Shown here one piece after another: positions 46,794 to 55,811 of a DNA stretch of 64,000 nucleotides; position 1 is the stretch's first letter; the number at the start of each line of letters is the position of its first letter. This stretch comes from Ephemeroptericola cinctiostellae (GTDB lineage: Bacteria; Pseudomonadota; Gammaproteobacteria; Burkholderiales; Burkholderiaceae): positions 372,001 to 436,000 of the forward strand of contig NZ_CP031124.1 in NCBI RefSeq assembly GCF_003339525.1. The letters are read 5' to 3'. A program made the translations under genes and the position numbers. The notes under the pieces are model-generated. The model made no database searches. It was not told the origin of the DNA and was given only the letters and a program-made list of their open reading frames with translations.

Positions 46794-49700
46794 TGAGCGT
46801 TATTACCTACTTAACCCAAGCAGAATACGATGTATTTGTACAAAAAGCCGATGCAGCAACTACGGGGACATATTGGCAACTTTACACATGGTTGGCTGAT
46901 ACCTTAGAAATTAAAGGAATCAGTTCTATCAATCCAACTGTTTTATGGTTGCGTGGCGCAGCCGAAGCCAATGCAGGGCGCGGTGCAATGTCAGAGTTGA
47001 TACGAACTTATAGTTCAACTGAGTATGATTTACGCTACGGCGGTTCGGTGGGTGCAACTTTGATGCAAAAAGCATCGGATGCGGTGGCACAAAATTTAAT
47101 TGCTGATATAAAAGGTGAGCTAAATGATAACTCCATAAAATTTGGAATTCCTGATATTACTCGAATAGCCGAAGCAGACGCTCGCGCAGTAGGCGAAACG
47201 CTTTTTGGTAAAAAATTAGGCCACGACGAATCCGACACCGCCTTTGCCAACAACTCAGGCTGGTCAGGTGCATTGCTATTTACCCAACTGCAATCCGACC
47301 AAACATGGCGTTTAATGTCACCCGTCACGCCAGCCGATACACACGACACCGAAATCAACACCCTCAACGACTGGCGTGACGTACTGTTTGCGTATGTATC
47401 CTACAGCGCAGGCCTCAAAGCCGCCGCCCTCAAGTTCGTCGCCGAAGGACAGCCCCAACAAAACACCGACCTCGTCATTTTAAGCAAGACATTCAGCAGC
47501 TACATCAAAAGCTACATTACAGGTGGCGGAAACGGCGATTTAGAAGCCGCAGTTGTGGGCGGCACGGACAATCCCGCATTGAAAAGCGCATTTCAATTGA
47601 TAGCTGACGTGGGCGTAAATGTTTTCATGGACATGCTCATGGGTGCAGCACTGGGGCGGTCAGTGATTGGCAGCACCAACGATACCAACTTCACCAGCAA
47701 CGCCCGTGCCTTCTTCAGTGCATTGACCCCCAGCCAATTACAAAACATCAGCGCACACCCCCTATCGGACACCTTGTATGACAATGCGACAGCCGCGCAA
47801 ACGGATGTTCGCATTCGCGCAGCCTTGGCAGGATTGAGCGTGGTGGCACTTGATGTCAGTCCAGCGGTTGAAAGTGCGTTGAGTTTATATGACCCATCAA
47901 CAGGTCAAGGTGTCATCACCACCCAGTGGCTGAGTGACCGCGACGAAATGCTGCATTGGGTGAAGCTTTACGGCGCGAGTGGTGTCGCGTTTAATCAGCG
48001 GTTCTCGGTGTTTTCTGAGTTGGGTGAAACTGCGGTTTTAGATGGCGATTATATTTATAAGGACATGGCTTCAGGTTTGACCTTGGACATTGATGGGTTC
48101 AATCCAACGACGTTGCAAAGCAAAATGATTGTGTTTGGTAGTGGCAGTAGTGAAGTGTTGCAAGGGGGTGGTTTGGACGATCATTTGTATGGTGGTGCAG
48201 GGAACGACATAATTGAATCGAGCGAGGGAAATGACTATGTTGAAGGTGGTGCAGGTTTAGATACATATAAGTTTTCAGGAGCATTTAGTGCCGACACTAT
48301 TATGGATAGCGATCACTTTGGTTCTGTAATGTTGGATGGTATAACTTTGTCGCGCGGGACACTTGATTCTGCAACACATGCGGTAAGTGCAGATGGCTTG
48401 GTGTCGTATACGATTATGACGACTGGCTCAGGTTCGACTGCTGCGAGTAATTTGATGATCACCCGTAAAGGTTCAAGTGCGAATAGTATTTTGGTTGAGA
48501 ATTGGGCTAATGGTGATCTGGGGATTTATTTATCGGCTGCCGTCACATTAAATAATCCCGATCCTAACAATCAATTGGGGACTGCGGGCTCGGATGTTTT
48601 AGAAGGCAATCGTTTTAAAAATTCAATTTCAGGAGCTGGCGGCAATGATCTTTTAAGCGGTAATGGTGGTGATGATGTCTTAAATGGAGGTCTAGGTAAT
48701 GATGCATTGTATGGCGATGGTGACACAGCACCTACTGCAGACGAGATAACAAAAAATACATATATTGCAGATGTTGCAGGTAATGATACTTTAGATGGGG
48801 GTAAAGGAAATGATTGTCTGTATGGTGAAGACGGAGCCGATTTACTCCTTGGTGGTGAAGGTGTTGATACTTTAGATGGGGGGAAAGGCAATGACAAGCT
48901 ATATGCAGATGCTGGTGAGGATATTTTAATAGGAAGAGAAGGTGATGATCGTTTATATGGCGGTATGGATGATGATAATTTAGACGGTGGCGAGGGCAAT
49001 GATGCATTATTTGCTGAAGATGGCAATGACATTCTTGATGGCAGGAATGGAAATGATACTTTGAATGGTGGCTCTGGAAATGATATTTTGATAGGCGGTT
49101 TGGGCGCGGATCAAATGACTGGAGGAGAGGGGATTGATGCTTATTATGTTGATGATGTGGGTGACACGGCTGTGGATGTGGCAAGCGTAGACATTGATAC
49201 TGTTTACAGTAGCGTTTCGTTTGTACTGGGGACAGGTTTAGACAATTTGGAATTAACAGAATCAGCTAATTTGACTGGACGTGGGAATACATTAAATAAT
49301 GTCATTATCGGAAACAGCGGTAACAATACTCTTTTTGGTGAAGCTGGAAATGACACAATCACAGCTGATGGCGGAAATGATACGATTGATGGTGGTTCTG
49401 GTAATGATGTCATTGATGCTGGTTTGGGTAATAATAAAATAGATGCGGGCAATGGATCAAATACAATTGATGCATCTTCTGGTAACGACACCATTACTGC
49501 CATGGAAGGAAGTGATACCATCAATGCCGGTGGTGGTGATAATTTGATTAATGCTGGTAGCGGGTCTAATGTAATTGACGCATCTTCTGGTAACGACACC
49601 ATTACTGCCATGGAAGGAAGTGATACCATCAATGCCGGTGGTGGTGATAATTTGATTAATGCTGGTAGCGGGTCTAATGTAATTGACGCATCTTCTGGTA

Positions 49701-52372
49701 ACGACACCATTACTGCCATGGAAGGAAGTGATACCATCAATGCCGGTAATGGTGATAATTTGATTAATAGTGGCTCTGGAGTTGACAGAATTACAGCTGG
49801 TGATGGAAATAATGTCATTAATGCTGGTTTGGGTAATGATGTTATTGATACTGGTTCGGGTAATAATAAAATAGATGCGGGCAGTGGATCAAATACAATT
49901 GATGCATCTTCTGGTAACGACACCATTACTGCCATGGAAGGAAATGACACCATCAATGCCGGTGATGGTGATAATTTGATTAATAGTGGCTCTGGAGTTA
50001 ACAGAATTACAGCTGGTGATGGAAATAATGTCATTAATGCTGGTTTGGGTAATGATGTTATTGATGCTGGTTTGGGTAATAATAAAATAGATGCGGGCAG
50101 TGGATCAAATACAATTAATTCATCTTCTGGTAACGATACTATTACTACTATGGAAGGAAACGACACTATCTATGCAGGCGATGGTAATAATTTGATTGAT
50201 AGCGGTTTAGGAAAAGACTTAATCTCTGTTTATGGCGGAAGTAGTCAAATATTTGCAGGAGCTGGTGATGATTATATTAGTCGCATTGGAAAAGGGATCC
50301 TTACTGAACATGCACTCATACATGCAGGCACGGGCAATGATCAGATTTTTTGTTATTCAGGCCGAGATGCCATTTTTTCTGAGGATGGCAATGACCTCAT
50401 TTATGCGGATGGTTATGACACGATTGATAGTGGTGCTGGGGACGATGCTATTTGGATAACAGGAGGTGGCAATCTGATTCGCGGTGGATTGGGTGCTGAT
50501 AGTATATTTATTGGTTGGGATGAGGGTTTTCCTGTTCTTTATGCGGCTGATATTGTTTATGGAGGAGATGGGAATGATGAGATCAGTTCGGGGCGTGGAG
50601 ATGACAAAGTTTATGGACAGGCGGGCAATGATAATTTAAATGGTGGTTTTGGAAACGATCAACTTGAGGGCGGAGATGGGGCAGATCGCTTAAAAGGCGA
50701 TGAGGGAAATGACACTTTAGTTGGTGGTGCTGGAAACGATTATTATGATGTTGATAGTTTAAGTGATGTTGTTGTTGAGAGGCTTGGCGAAGGAATTGAC
50801 TTGGTTCAATCAGAAGTTGATGTGAATGCTTTATATGCTGGTGTTGAGAATTTAATATTAGTTGCTGGACGAGTCGCAAATGGTAATGAACTTAATAATG
50901 AAATAACGGGTAATTTTAAAAATAATTATATAGATGGTGGTTTGGGCATTGACACCCTTATGGGGGATTGGGGGGATGATATTTATGTTGTCGATAATGC
51001 TGCTGACGTAGTAACAGAGAACTCCAGTGAGGGGACAGACACCATTCAAAGCAGTGTCAGCATCGGTTCATTAGCCGCCAATGTAGAAAACCTTATTCTA
51101 ACGGGTGCGACTTTAATCAACGGCACGGGTAACAACCTCGCAAATCTCATTACCGGTAATATAGCCAGTAACACATTAACGGGTGGTTTAGGCAATGACA
51201 CCTTGAACGGCGGAGGTACCGCCGATATTGACACACTCGTCGGTGGTGCTGGTAATGACACTTACCTGATTAACAGCACTCTGGATGTGATCACTGAATC
51301 CCTTAACGAAGGGGTGGATAGGCTTAGCAGCAGCGTCACGACTTCCTTAATGTCAAATGTCGAGCAATTGGTATTGACAGGCACAGCTGCAATCAATGGC
51401 ACGGGCAATGAGTTGGCCAATTACATGATGGGCAATAGCGCAAACAATGTGCTCAGCGGTGGTTTGGGTGCCGATGTTATCCGTGGCGGACTAGGCAATG
51501 ACACCCTTGATGGTGGCGATGGCAGCGATTGGGTGGATTATCGTTGTATGACCACCGCTGTGACTGTGAATCTAAAGAACACAAGCACTGCACAAAACAC
51601 AGGTGCAGCTGGTTTGGATCTCCTGACCAATTTTGAAAATATCTTTGGTGGCTCAGGCAATGACACGCTCATTGGCAGCCTCAGTGCAAATATCATTCGT
51701 GCTGGCTTGGGTAATGACAGTTTAGATGGTGGCGCTGGTATTGACTATGTGGATTATCGGGATTTTAGCGCGGCTTTGACTGTCAATTTGGGGCTGACCT
51801 CGGCGCAAAACACGGGTGCTGCGGGTACGGACACACTGATTAACTTTGAAAACCTGTTGGGTGGTACTGGGAATGACACGCTCAGTGGCAATGCATTGGC
51901 CAATCGCATTGAAGGCAATGCGGGCAATGATCTCCTAAGTGGAGCGGCGGGCAACGATGCATTGCTGGGTGGCGCGGGTAATGACACATACCAATTTGCA
52001 CGCACTGAGGGTCAGGATGTGATCACCGATACCGATGCAACTGCAGGCAACAGTGATGTGCTTGCATTCCAAACAGGCATCACCAATGATCAGCTGTGGT
52101 TTAAACACTCTGCGAATGATTTGATTGTGAGTGTGATCGGTACAAGCGATCAAGTGACCATCAAAGATTGGTATGCCAGTGGTGTGAGTACTCTAAATAC
52201 CGCATCTGTTATTGAAAGCATCTCGGCTGGGGGTAAGGTCTTGAGCCACACCAAGGTCGAGGCTTTGGTGGGGGCAATGGCGGCGTTTACGGCTCCTGCG
52301 GCGGGGCAAACTACCTTGCCATCTACGTATCAATCCAGTTTGAATACTGTGGTTGCGGCGAATTGGCAGTAG
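46793..52372 (+). CDS. Large RTX (calcium-binding nonapeptide repeat) protein
   Basis: An 1,859-residue protein with no signal peptide. Residues 1-440 are an alpha-helical N-terminal region I do not recognise. Calcium-binding GGxGxDxLx repeats begin near 450, then again from about 600 to 1,240, and four YxVDxxxDxVxE...NGTGN modules follow to about 1,700. The middle block, near 890-1,120, has unusually regular SGNDTITAMEG-type repeats. The C-terminus (DQLWFKHSANDLIVSVIG, then AAGQTTLP and AANWQ) is typical of type I secretion substrates. No HlyB/HlyD genes are in the window. It could be a toxin, adhesin or S-layer-like protein. Confidence 0.88.
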   Translation: MSVITYLTQAEYDVFVQKADAATTGTYWQLYTWLADTLEIKGISSINPTVLWLRGAAEANAGRGAMSELIRTYSSTEYDLRYGGSVGATLMQKASDAVAQNLIADIKGELNDNSIKFGIPDITRIAEADARAVGETLFGKKLGHDESDTAFANNSGWSGALLFTQLQSDQTWRLMSPVTPADTHDTEINTLNDWRDVLFAYVSYSAGLKAAALKFVAEGQPQQNTDLVILSKTFSSYIKSYITGGGNGDLEAAVVGGTDNPALKSAFQLIADVGVNVFMDMLMGAALGRSVIGSTNDTNFTSNARAFFSALTPSQLQNISAHPLSDTLYDNATAAQTDVRIRAALAGLSVVALDVSPAVESALSLYDPSTGQGVITTQWLSDRDEMLHWVKLYGASGVAFNQRFSVFSELGETAVLDGDYIYKDMASGLTLDIDGFNPTTLQSKMIVFGSGSSEVLQGGGLDDHLYGGAGNDIIESSEGNDYVEGGAGLDTYKFSGAFSADTIMDSDHFGSVMLDGITLSRGTLDSATHAVSADGLVSYTIMTTGSGSTAASNLMITRKGSSANSILVENWANGDLGIYLSAAVTLNNPDPNNQLGTAGSDVLEGNRFKNSISGAGGNDLLSGNGGDDVLNGGLGNDALYGDGDTAPTADEITKNTYIADVAGNDTLDGGKGNDCLYGEDGADLLLGGEGVDTLDGGKGNDKLYADAGEDILIGREGDDRLYGGMDDDNLDGGEGNDALFAEDGNDILDGRNGNDTLNGGSGNDILIGGLGADQMTGGEGIDAYYVDDVGDTAVDVASVDIDTVYSSVSFVLGTGLDNLELTESANLTGRGNTLNNVIIGNSGNNTLFGEAGNDTITADGGNDTIDGGSGNDVIDAGLGNNKIDAGNGSNTIDASSGNDTITAMEGSDTINAGGGDNLINAGSGSNVIDASSGNDTITAMEGSDTINAGGGDNLINAGSGSNVIDASSGNDTITAMEGSDTINAGNGDNLINSGSGVDRITAGDGNNVINAGLGNDVIDTGSGNNKIDAGSGSNTIDASSGNDTITAMEGNDTINAGDGDNLINSGSGVNRITAGDGNNVINAGLGNDVIDAGLGNNKIDAGSGSNTINSSSGNDTITTMEGNDTIYAGDGNNLIDSGLGKDLISVYGGSSQIFAGAGDDYISRIGKGILTEHALIHAGTGNDQIFCYSGRDAIFSEDGNDLIYADGYDTIDSGAGDDAIWITGGGNLIRGGLGADSIFIGWDEGFPVLYAADIVYGGDGNDEISSGRGDDKVYGQAGNDNLNGGFGNDQLEGGDGADRLKGDEGNDTLVGGAGNDYYDVDSLSDVVVERLGEGIDLVQSEVDVNALYAGVENLILVAGRVANGNELNNEITGNFKNNYIDGGLGIDTLMGDWGDDIYVVDNAADVVTENSSEGTDTIQSSVSIGSLAANVENLILTGATLINGTGNNLANLITGNIASNTLTGGLGNDTLNGGGTADIDTLVGGAGNDTYLINSTLDVITESLNEGVDRLSSSVTTSLMSNVEQLVLTGTAAINGTGNELANYMMGNSANNVLSGGLGADVIRGGLGNDTLDGGDGSDWVDYRCMTTAVTVNLKNTSTAQNTGAAGLDLLTNFENIFGGSGNDTLIGSLSANIIRAGLGNDSLDGGAGIDYVDYRDFSAALTVNLGLTSAQNTGAAGTDTLINFENLLGGTGNDTLSGNALANRIEGNAGNDLLSGAAGNDALLGGAGNDTYQFARTEGQDVITDTDATAGNSDVLAFQTGITNDQLWFKHSANDLIVSVIGTSDQVTIKDWYASGVSTLNTASVIESISAGGKVLSHTKVEALVGAMAAFTAPAAGQTTLPSTYQSSLNTVVAANWQ
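49469..50165 (+). repeat. 108-bp tandem repeats within the RTX gene
   Basis: Three consecutive 108-bp units start at 49469, 49577 and 49685 and are almost identical at DNA level; the same unit start recurs at 49901 and 50117, spaced by 216 bp (two units). Each unit encodes 36 residues, i.e. four RTX nonapeptides. The DNA identity implies recent unequal recombination or replication slippage. Confidence 0.9.
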
Positions 52373-52386
52373 TACTCATGGTTTAA

Positions 52387-52425
52387 AAACTCAACAAGAT
52401 GTCTATTAAGCATCTTGTTGAGTTT
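52387..52425 (+). terminator. Terminator of the RTX gene
   Basis: Perfect 15-bp stem AAACTCAACAAGATG/CATCTTGTTGAGTTT with a 9-base loop, 15 bases past the stop codon. The tail is AATACTATT rather than a pure T run. Confidence 0.7.
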
Positions 52426-52451
52426 AATACTATTATTCGTATAAGTTAAAC

Positions 52452-52484
52452 AAAAAGCCCCTTGAGCAATCAAGGGGCTTTTTG
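52452..52484. terminator. Bidirectional terminator with the same stem as the gyrB terminator
   Basis: AAAAAGCCCCTTGA/TCAAGGGGCTTTTT with loop GCAA. The 14-base arms equal those of the gyrB terminator at 44982. It also lies 18 bases beyond the stop of the minus-strand OmpA-like gene. Confidence 0.9.
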
Positions 52485-52501
52485 TTTACAGATTTTACAA
52501 A

Positions 52502-53050
52502 TTACTTGCTTAAAACCACTTCCACTCGGCGTGCTTCAGCAGCAGCACCAGAACCTTGTGAATCAGTTGGTTTAACCAAATCCAATTTGTCTTCGGTTAC
52601 GCCCAAAGCAACTAACGCGTCACGCACAGCGAATGCGCGTTTCTTTGACAATTCAGCATTCAAAGCGGCATTGCCTGTGGTGTCATGGAAACCAGAAATA
52701 GTGGCTTTTTGACCGGCTTTGATGCCTTTAACCACATCGGCTAAGGCTTCATTGGCGCCTTTAGCGACTTCGGCTTTACCCGATGCAAAGTAGAATTTAA
52801 CCACGCCGTTTTCGACCACCACTTGCGATTCATCGTCTTTCAAGTTCAATACAGCAGCGGGTGCGGTTACAGCTGGAACAGCTGCTGTGGCCGCTGGGGC
52901 GGCATGTGCCGCGACAGGTTTAGCTGCGGCTGCAACAGGCTTTTTATTGAAACTGACCAAGCCCAAAACGCCCACAATCACGAACATGGCAACACCGATC
53001 ACCAAAGGCAATACGATGCGTTCTTGGCTGTCATCATCATCTGAATACAT
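52502..53050 (-). CDS. Inner-membrane-anchored OmpA-domain protein
   Basis: A 182-residue protein with an acidic N-terminus (MYSDDDDSQE), one membrane helix (about 12-32), an Ala/Pro/Val-rich linker, and a C-terminal OmpA-like domain (KFYFASGKAEVAKGANEAL, ATISGFHDTTGNAALNAELSKKRAFAVRD, EARRVEVVL). It probably spans the inner membrane and binds peptidoglycan in the periplasm. It is a single gene, upstream of which a terminator ends ridA. Confidence 0.85.
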   Translation of the reverse strand: MYSDDDDSQERIVLPLVIGVAMFVIVGVLGLVSFNKKPVAAAAKPVAAHAAPAATAAVPAVTAPAAVLNLKDDESQVVVENGVVKFYFASGKAEVAKGANEALADVVKGIKAGQKATISGFHDTTGNAALNAELSKKRAFAVRDALVALGVTEDKLDLVKPTDSQGSGAAAEARRVEVVLSK

Positions 53051-53123
53051 ATTTTCTCCACGGGGTTAAAAGTAAACTCGCATAATTATAGGCGATAAGC
53101 GGCGTTTATCCAAGAGCGATGTG

Positions 53124-53151
53124 AAAAAACCAAGCAAAAAGCTTGGTTTTT
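53124..53151 (-). terminator. Rho-independent terminator of the racemase-ridA unit
   Basis: Stem AAAAACCAAGC/GCTTGGTTTTT with 5-base loop and a T run on the minus strand, about 80 bases past the ridA stop. Confidence 0.85.
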
Positions 53152-53233
53152 CAACAATCTACGACATTGTCATGCGGTTGTCATGCAATTGTTGCTTCGT
53201 TCTAAAGGTGCTTAGAGCTGTGCTAGAAGCACA

Positions 53234-53587
53234 TTAGATCGCTGCTGTGACCACGATTTCCACTGTGAACTCTGGGCCCGCCAATTTTGCCTCAACGGTT
53301 GCGCGTGTGGGTAATCCTTGTGGTGAAATCCATGCTTCCCATGCGCCGTTCATCGCGCCAAAATCAGCCATGTCGGCCAAATAAATGGTTGCCGTGAGCA
53401 ATCGCGTTTTGTCCGTGCCTGCTTTTTCGAGGTAGGTGTCAATTTGTTTGAGGATGTTTGCGGTTTGTTCGCCTGCTGGACGACCAACAACGCTGGTTTC
53501 ATCGACTTGACCTGCGAGGTAGGCGATGCTGTTGTGAATGACCAATTGGCTCATGCGTGCGCCAGAATCAATGCGTTGAATGCTCAT
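53234..53587 (-). CDS. RidA family reactive enamine/imine deaminase
   Basis: A 117-residue YjgF/YER057c/UK114 protein with the RidA beta-alpha fold: LVIHNSIAYLAGQVDE, AGEQTANILKQID, and the C-terminal PTRATVEAKLAGPEFTVEIVVTAA including the conserved Arg that contacts carboxylates. RidA proteins hydrolyse 2-iminoacids released by PLP or FAD enzymes to 2-ketoacids. Placed last after the racemase and a D-amino-acid dehydrogenase, it could hydrolyse the iminoarginine formed by the dehydrogenase. The TTTCTCCG Shine-Dalgarno complement (CGGAGAAACAC) precedes the ATG. Confidence 0.85.
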   Translation of the reverse strand: MSIQRIDSGARMSQLVIHNSIAYLAGQVDETSVVGRPAGEQTANILKQIDTYLEKAGTDKTRLLTATIYLADMADFGAMNGAWEAWISPQGLPTRATVEAKLAGPEFTVEIVVTAAI

Positions 53588-53702
53588 GTGTTTCTCCGAA
53601 AAAGAATCAAAAAAAGTATCTGCTTACTTTTTTTGGGTGGGTTGAGAAATTTCACTTGGGAAAACCCAAATAAAAACTTCAATAAAAATAATAAATGTGT
53701 GG

Positions 53703-55553
53703 TCAGTAAATTTTTTTGCCTAATGCCGACAATACAAAATGCAATGTGTGGTGCACGCGCTGATCGGAATCTTCTGCCGCCAATCCCGTGACCGATAGAC
53801 CCAAGACCCGACACGATTGATGTACTGTTTCCATGGTTTGATGGGTTTCGCGGAAGGTGATCCCGCCTGCGCCTTCGCCTGCATCGCCGCGAATGTCTGA
53901 TACATTCGGATTATAATTCACCCACACGCCTTCTGTGCCGCTACTCGCCAATAAAATCGCGCGACGCGTGACCTCATGCATGCCCAATGCGTCAATGTCG
54001 GCAATTGTGAACACATTCACCCGCGAGGCACGCAGCGCATTGGCTTCGTTGGGTGAAGTGCTGCGCAAACCGACCAACACCACATTCTCAGGTGACAATA
54101 CGGGTGTGAGCAAATCTTGCGGCTCACCCTTGAATGAATGGTACAAACTGCTGGCGGGGCCGTAAGTGTGAGTGGGTTCAAAATGCGCTTGTGCATCAAA
54201 AACAATCAAGCCGATCGCATCGTGCAGCTGTGTCGCAGCTTGTAGCGCAATATGTGTTGACATGCTGTCCTGACCGAACACCAAAGGCATGTCTTCATCT
54301 TTTAGTGTGGCTTGAATGTGTTCATCCAAGCTGTTTTCAGCATCCACCACGCGGGTCGGGTGCATGTCGATGTGTAATTCAGCCAAGCGAGCGGGCAAGT
54401 CAATTTCCTTGCTGAAACGTTCAAGCTCAGGGTCGGTGACAATGGTCAATGAGCGGTTGTGCATGGTGTCTTCTTCGTCTTGGCGTTTTGGGGTTTTTTG
54501 GACATATTCAGAAGTCATGGCCGCCAATAAAGCCGAGTAACCCATGTGAAAGTGCACTTTATCGCCCACTTCTGGTGGTGGATCCATGGCTTCAATGTCG
54601 ATGATGAGGTGATCGGACGATGCGCCGAGCAGTTCAACTCGTTGATCAATTGGTGTGAGGCTTTCGGGATTGACATCCTCACGACCGATGTTCAAAATCC
54701 CACGCAAACGTTCACCCCGATCAACAAATGTCGGTACATTGCCAAAAGCATCGACCGATGTTTTACCAATGGGGCGCGACGGTTTGCGCTTGACTTCAAT
54801 CAATTCGCCTTCGAGCAAAAAGGCATCGCGGTTCAATGCACGCCACGGTTCGTCATAAAACGTGTCGCGCCCACCTTGCAAAATGGCCTCGCCAACGCGC
54901 AAATGATTGATGCCTGCAGGCAAGCCTTTTTCCAACAACAGCGGCAATGAACCTGAATTTCCGCCTGAAACATAACGCAGTTTCAGGTCAAACTTTTCTT
55001 CAATTTGCTTGGCATAATGCGCCAATCGACCCAAATTCTCATCCGATGGCATGACCGCAGACAGGCACAGTAAATTTGTGCCCAAACCAATCAAACGCAC
55101 ACCGGGCAAATCCTGCACCCGAGCCACCACATTGTCCAAATCATCAGGCCACACGCCTTCGCGCAAATCACCCAAATCCACCATTAAAATGATGTCATGG
55201 ATCTTGGAGCGACGCACCGCAGCCGCAGACAAAGCCTCGATGATTTCCAACTCAGAATTCAAACTGATGTCCACATCCTTGACCACCTCATCAACCAAAG
55301 ACAAGGGCGGCGAGCGCAGCAATAAAATCGGTGCGGTGATGCCCGAATCACGCAAACGACGGATGTTTTCAAAACGCGATTCGCCAATCCCAGTCACACC
55401 GCCACGCAACATCGCTCGCGCGACTTGCGGCATGCCACATGTGCCTTTGGTCACGCCAAACACCTCAATGCCCGACTCGGCGCATTTTGAGGTGACCGCC
55501 CGCGCATTGGCTTCGATGATGTCTAAATCAACAATGACTTGAGGTCCACTCAT
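53703..55553 (-). CDS. Ornithine/arginine racemase-like PLP domain fused to a degenerate ureohydrolase-like domain
   Basis: A 616-residue two-domain protein. Residues 1-360 match the ornithine-racemase branch of the alanine racemase fold: VFGVTKGTCG with the PLP Lys at 36, SLNSELEIIEALS, LMVDLGDLREG, GLGTNLLC, SGGNSGSLPLL and HLRVGEAI. Residues about 365-616 resemble arginase/agmatinase in layout, with HIDMHPTR, FGQDSM, DAQAHFEP, WVNYNPN and GGITFRE at the positions expected for GGDHS, DxHxD, SxDxDxxDP and GGLTxRE, but the metal-binding His and Asp are lost. It is probably a racemase with a non-catalytic partner domain. It precedes ridA; the start has no strong Shine-Dalgarno sequence. Fusion rather than two genes is certain from the single frame. 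Confidence 0.8.
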   Translation of the reverse strand: MSGPQVIVDLDIIEANARAVTSKCAESGIEVFGVTKGTCGMPQVARAMLRGGVTGIGESRFENIRRLRDSGITAPILLLRSPPLSLVDEVVKDVDISLNSELEIIEALSAAAVRRSKIHDIILMVDLGDLREGVWPDDLDNVVARVQDLPGVRLIGLGTNLLCLSAVMPSDENLGRLAHYAKQIEEKFDLKLRYVSGGNSGSLPLLLEKGLPAGINHLRVGEAILQGGRDTFYDEPWRALNRDAFLLEGELIEVKRKPSRPIGKTSVDAFGNVPTFVDRGERLRGILNIGREDVNPESLTPIDQRVELLGASSDHLIIDIEAMDPPPEVGDKVHFHMGYSALLAAMTSEYVQKTPKRQDEEDTMHNRSLTIVTDPELERFSKEIDLPARLAELHIDMHPTRVVDAENSLDEHIQATLKDEDMPLVFGQDSMSTHIALQAATQLHDAIGLIVFDAQAHFEPTHTYGPASSLYHSFKGEPQDLLTPVLSPENVVLVGLRSTSPNEANALRASRVNVFTIADIDALGMHEVTRRAILLASSGTEGVWVNYNPNVSDIRGDAGEGAGGITFRETHQTMETVHQSCRVLGLSVTGLAAEDSDQRVHHTLHFVLSALGKKIY

Positions 55554-55696
55554 GCTCTGCTTTCAATAAATGCACTGTCGCTATGTTTAATCACAAAGTA
55601 AAACCCTACTTTACACGTGTTAATGTGATGGATGTTGAGCTGCGAATTCGTGCAACACGCGCAACATTTAGAAAAATAAATTCATATCAAATATCA

Positions 55697-55712
55697 CACA
55701 TCAAATGATGTG
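55697..55712. promoter_or_regulatory. Perfect 16-bp palindrome upstream of the racemase gene
   Basis: CACATCA-AA-TGATGTG lies 144 bases upstream of the racemase ATG in a 258-base gap within the cluster. Its symmetry fits an operator for a dimeric regulator. A promoter for racemase-ridA probably lies in this gap, but I could not fix a convincing -35/-10 pair. Confidence 0.5.
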
Positions 55713-55811
55713 CAAATGACACTGTTTTGCAATAAAAAAGGGTTGATTTGAGCGGCATGACTTAGAGAATGCGTGTCATAAAGCTCAGTTAGCCCCCACT
55801 TTTTCAGTGCA

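Noticed and set aside
49469..50165. Regularly spaced direct repeats resembling a CRISPR array
   Set aside because: The repeats are in frame, encode RTX nonapeptides, lack unique spacers, and no cas genes are present.
49204..50166. 320-codon minus-strand open frame inside the RTX gene
   Set aside because: It is the antisense shadow of low-complexity repeats, rich in Ser/Pro/Leu with no domain or ribosome site.
45236..52372. Direct homology of the RTX locus to Neisseria frpD-frpC
   Set aside because: Only the gene order is similar; I see no lipobox in the small proteins and no shared sequence that I can point to.
53703..54470. C-terminal domain of the racemase fusion as an active arginase or agmatinase
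   Set aside because: The metal-binding His and Asp of all three motifs are replaced, so catalysis of the usual type is unlikely.
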